DNA of 64,000 nt, from assembly GCA_018136815.1 (NCBI GenBank), contig CM030932.1, positions 1,963,284 to 2,027,283 of the forward strand, given 5' to 3'. Each line of letters opens with the position of its first letter. The first letter of the stretch is position 1. Below, piece after piece: positions 62,363 through 64,000 of this stretch. Below the pieces are notes generated by a model. It saw only the letters and a program-made list of their open reading frames with translations, was not told where the DNA came from and made no database searches. The translations under genes and the position numbers were made by a program. The DNA is from Isochrysis galbana (lineage: Eukaryota > Haptophyta > Isochrysidales > Isochrysidaceae).

Positions 62363-63007
62363 ATGCCGCTCCACTCGAAGAACCGAACCCACGAGCTCGA
62401 AGAGGAGCCGGCCTGGGGAATGTACATCGACTGGAATCCACCAAGCAAGACCTCGAGCCTGTCTGCGGAAGCACCCATCAAGGTGCGCCGGTCGTCCCGG
62501 CAGCTGAGTCTCAGCGTGGACAAGCGCAAGACGCCGATCAACAAGACTGTCAAAAGGGCACCACGTGGAAACGGCCTGTACTTGGCTCTGAAAGAACATG
62601 TTGAGAGCTCGTGCGCCGAGCACGACTCGCCACTGAAAAGCATTCCTGTGTCGAACAAGTTTGCGGTGTTGGCGTCTCCACAAAACGTGTCTGCATTGAC
62701 AGAAGAGCGGCATGCCTCATCCCAGAGTGTTCCCCAGAGCTTGGGCGTGAAAGCTGCCATCAAACCGCTGTCAGCGATGCCCCCGGAGACAGTGTCACCT
62801 CCAAAAAAGCAAGTTTCCTTCATGTCGGGTGACAAAGAGAATGACCTCGGCAGTACTCCGATTGCTCGACATACTCGAACTGCTGCAAAGATACTGCAGA
62901 AGGTCGTCACAGCGGTTGTTGATGCTGTCTCTCCAGGGTTCAACAAGACGAAACGATCGGCTTTCGCCTGCTTTCCAGTACGTTCCGGGCAATACCTGGT
63001 CAGATAA
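62363..63007 (+). CDS. Unrecognised basic protein with KEN box and CDK-type sites
   Basis: ATG 62363 gives 214 residues; the frame is open further upstream but reads through low-complexity DNA. No domain recognised; the protein is Ser/Lys/Arg-rich and probably disordered. Visible short motifs: KEN at 158-160 in SGDKENDLG, the APC/C degron; proline-directed sites DSPLK (89-90), VSPPKK (145-146) and STPIAR (165-166), the first two with Lys at +3; KTPIN (57-58); and a predicted helix TRTAAKILQKVVTAVVDAV (171-189). This combination suggests a cell-cycle-regulated protein, but that is inference from short motifs. The last residues run past a strong donor-like GTACGT at about 62979, so the true C-terminus may differ. 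Confidence 0.45.
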   Translation: MPLHSKNRTHELEEEPAWGMYIDWNPPSKTSSLSAEAPIKVRRSSRQLSLSVDKRKTPINKTVKRAPRGNGLYLALKEHVESSCAEHDSPLKSIPVSNKFAVLASPQNVSALTEERHASSQSVPQSLGVKAAIKPLSAMPPETVSPPKKQVSFMSGDKENDLGSTPIARHTRTAAKILQKVVTAVVDAVSPGFNKTKRSAFACFPVRSGQYLVR

Positions 63008-63360
63008 GACGGCACGCAAAGCTCTGTACCATGGCGGTCCCGAGATGGTTAATATGGTCTTGCAAAATAATAATGTATTGATGATGAGCTCGTTCTCGTA
63101 TGCTTGGGTATCTTGGTGTCCGACGACGACACGAGAGGCGAAGGAGTCTTGTAACGGCTTTGCTCAATTCCATTTTCGAGTTCGGCGTGTCCTGCGCTAC
63201 TGGAAATATGATGAAATTCGTGTCGGTACATGTTGGAATCCTTCATGCAAGAGCGCGGGCATGTATAATGCACTATCAACAGCGTTGGGCATGAGCGAAA
63301 AGCAGCTTGACTGCTTGTCATTAGCATTCACCGAATTCAAAACTCCTAGTTACTGATGTA
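63008..63360 (+). other. Open frame after the KEN-box gene, unassigned
   Basis: A frame (within 62829-63356) ends LSTALGMSEKQLDCLSLAFT... and could be a further exon or 3' UTR. No domain is recognisable and no convincing acceptor was placed. Confidence 0.25.
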
Positions 63361-63639
63361 CCCAGCCCCGGTTGCATTCACTAAACGTGTCGTCTAAACG
63401 TTATCTGTAGCTATTATACTGCTACCAGTAGTAGCTAGTAGTGTTAGTACTAGTAGTAGTAAATTACAAAAACCTGAGTGTAACGTGTATCTGAAAAAAA
63501 ACTTCATAAGCTCGCCCTGCCGTACGAAGCAATGTGACAGCCCCATGCACTCGGAGCACGACACCGCAACCTCGGACAACGATATCAGAAGAGAATTCCG
63601 CAAATGCAAATGCAAATATTACGTTTGGTTGGCTATACT

Positions 63640-63860
63640 TAGGGCGGTCAAACATTGTCAAACAGCAAGCAGGGTTTTTTTATTAGGGGCAAAAATGACC
63701 ATCTCACCATCTCACATCTCACGGTTGAGGAAATTTGAGGAACTTTTTCGGTAGAAAGTAAAAAGTTCCCAATACACCCAATTAGCACATATCCGGGCCC
63801 CATTGGGACCCAGACCCCCCCCTTGGGCTTGGGCCCCCACAACAAAACGTAAAACGTAAC
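63640..63860 (-). repeat. Dispersed element with GGGCGGTCAAAC ends, copy 2
   Basis: Inverse partner of 23690-23910 (see there). Starts AGGGCGGTCAAACA at 63641 and includes 'ccgggccccattgggaccc'. The flanking 'ctatactt' before the motif may mark the element boundary. Confidence 0.7.
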
Positions 63861-64000
63861 CAAATAATACCAAGAGAACCGGGAAGCGCAATGGGTCCTT
63901 CCGCTCCGGTACCCTTCCCCTTCCAAATGAGAGACAATGCTTCCGCAGAGCTCCAGCGTGCCACGTTGATGCACATCAAAGGCGAAAGCGGCTTTCCATG
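63861..64000. other. Right edge; no gene recognised
   Basis: A short minus ORF crosses the window end without recognisable content. Confidence 0.4.

Noticed and set aside
62829..63356. 175-codon ORF overlapping the KEN-box gene in another frame
   Set aside because: The first half is a shadow of that gene; the second half has no recognisable domain, so only a possible exon is noted.
1..64000. tRNA, rRNA or spliceosomal RNA genes
   Set aside because: I found A-box/B-box-like pieces (27690-27782, 29249) but no sequence that folds as a full tRNA by eye, and no rRNA signature; a tRNAscan/Infernal run would settle it.

Overview
This window is nuclear DNA from a GC-rich, repeat-laden eukaryote. 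Host genes carry short GT-AG introns (84-237 bp where I could place them), and one desaturase begins with what looks like a bipartite signal/transit peptide. Together with a centrin, the ETF-ubiquinone oxidoreductase and a BT1-type folate/biopterin carrier, this fits a flagellated alga with a secondary red plastid. A haptophyte is my best guess; the taxon is inference. Two 100-N scaffold gaps lie at 13475-13574 and 45530-45629.

Host genes, left to right: two near-identical trypsin-like serine protease genes (4473-7123 and 11630-13393, the second lacking the membrane anchor); ETFDH on the minus strand (15632-17618, with a small terminal exon recovered here); a UFM1-specific protease (20932-21747, minus); a two-exon front-end-type desaturase (24900-26451, plus); a three-exon centrin (30129-31065, minus); an F-box-like/ankyrin gene broken by a recent insertion (47103-48533, minus); a repeated-cysteine-module protein (48589-49425, plus); a single-active-site protein disulfide isomerase whose start codon is split by an intron (52605-54038, plus); a folate/biopterin transporter (59303-61687, minus); and, head-to-head with it, an unrecognised protein carrying a KEN box and several CDK-type sites (62363-63007, plus).

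The rest is mostly mobile DNA. The centrepiece is a long Ty3/gypsy chromodomain retrotransposon (about 32004 to beyond 45529) with nearly identical LTRs of about 1 kb. Its gag is followed, after one in-frame UAG, by a pol-frame ORF that carries a phage-like cytosine-methyltransferase-type domain upstream of the protease. Protease, RT, RNase H, integrase and chromodomain follow. The three frame breaks in pol each lie at a G-run and each can be explained by one missing G. A diverged second copy of the methyltransferase-like plus protease block is at 8240-10389 (minus), and a truncated gag start is at 13920-14230. Copia-type fragments, several LINE ORF2 fragments sharing a common 3' tail, a non-autonomous element with a perfect 17-bp target-site duplication, a MITE-like TIR element, palindromic tandem arrays and large CT/GA/C microsatellites fill most remaining space.

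Most promising for novelty: the methyltransferase-like domain embedded in gypsy retroelements together with an apparent UAG-readthrough gag-pol design; the intron-split PDI start codon; the TSD-flanked insertion in the ankyrin gene; and the arrays of about 30-bp palindromic repeats.
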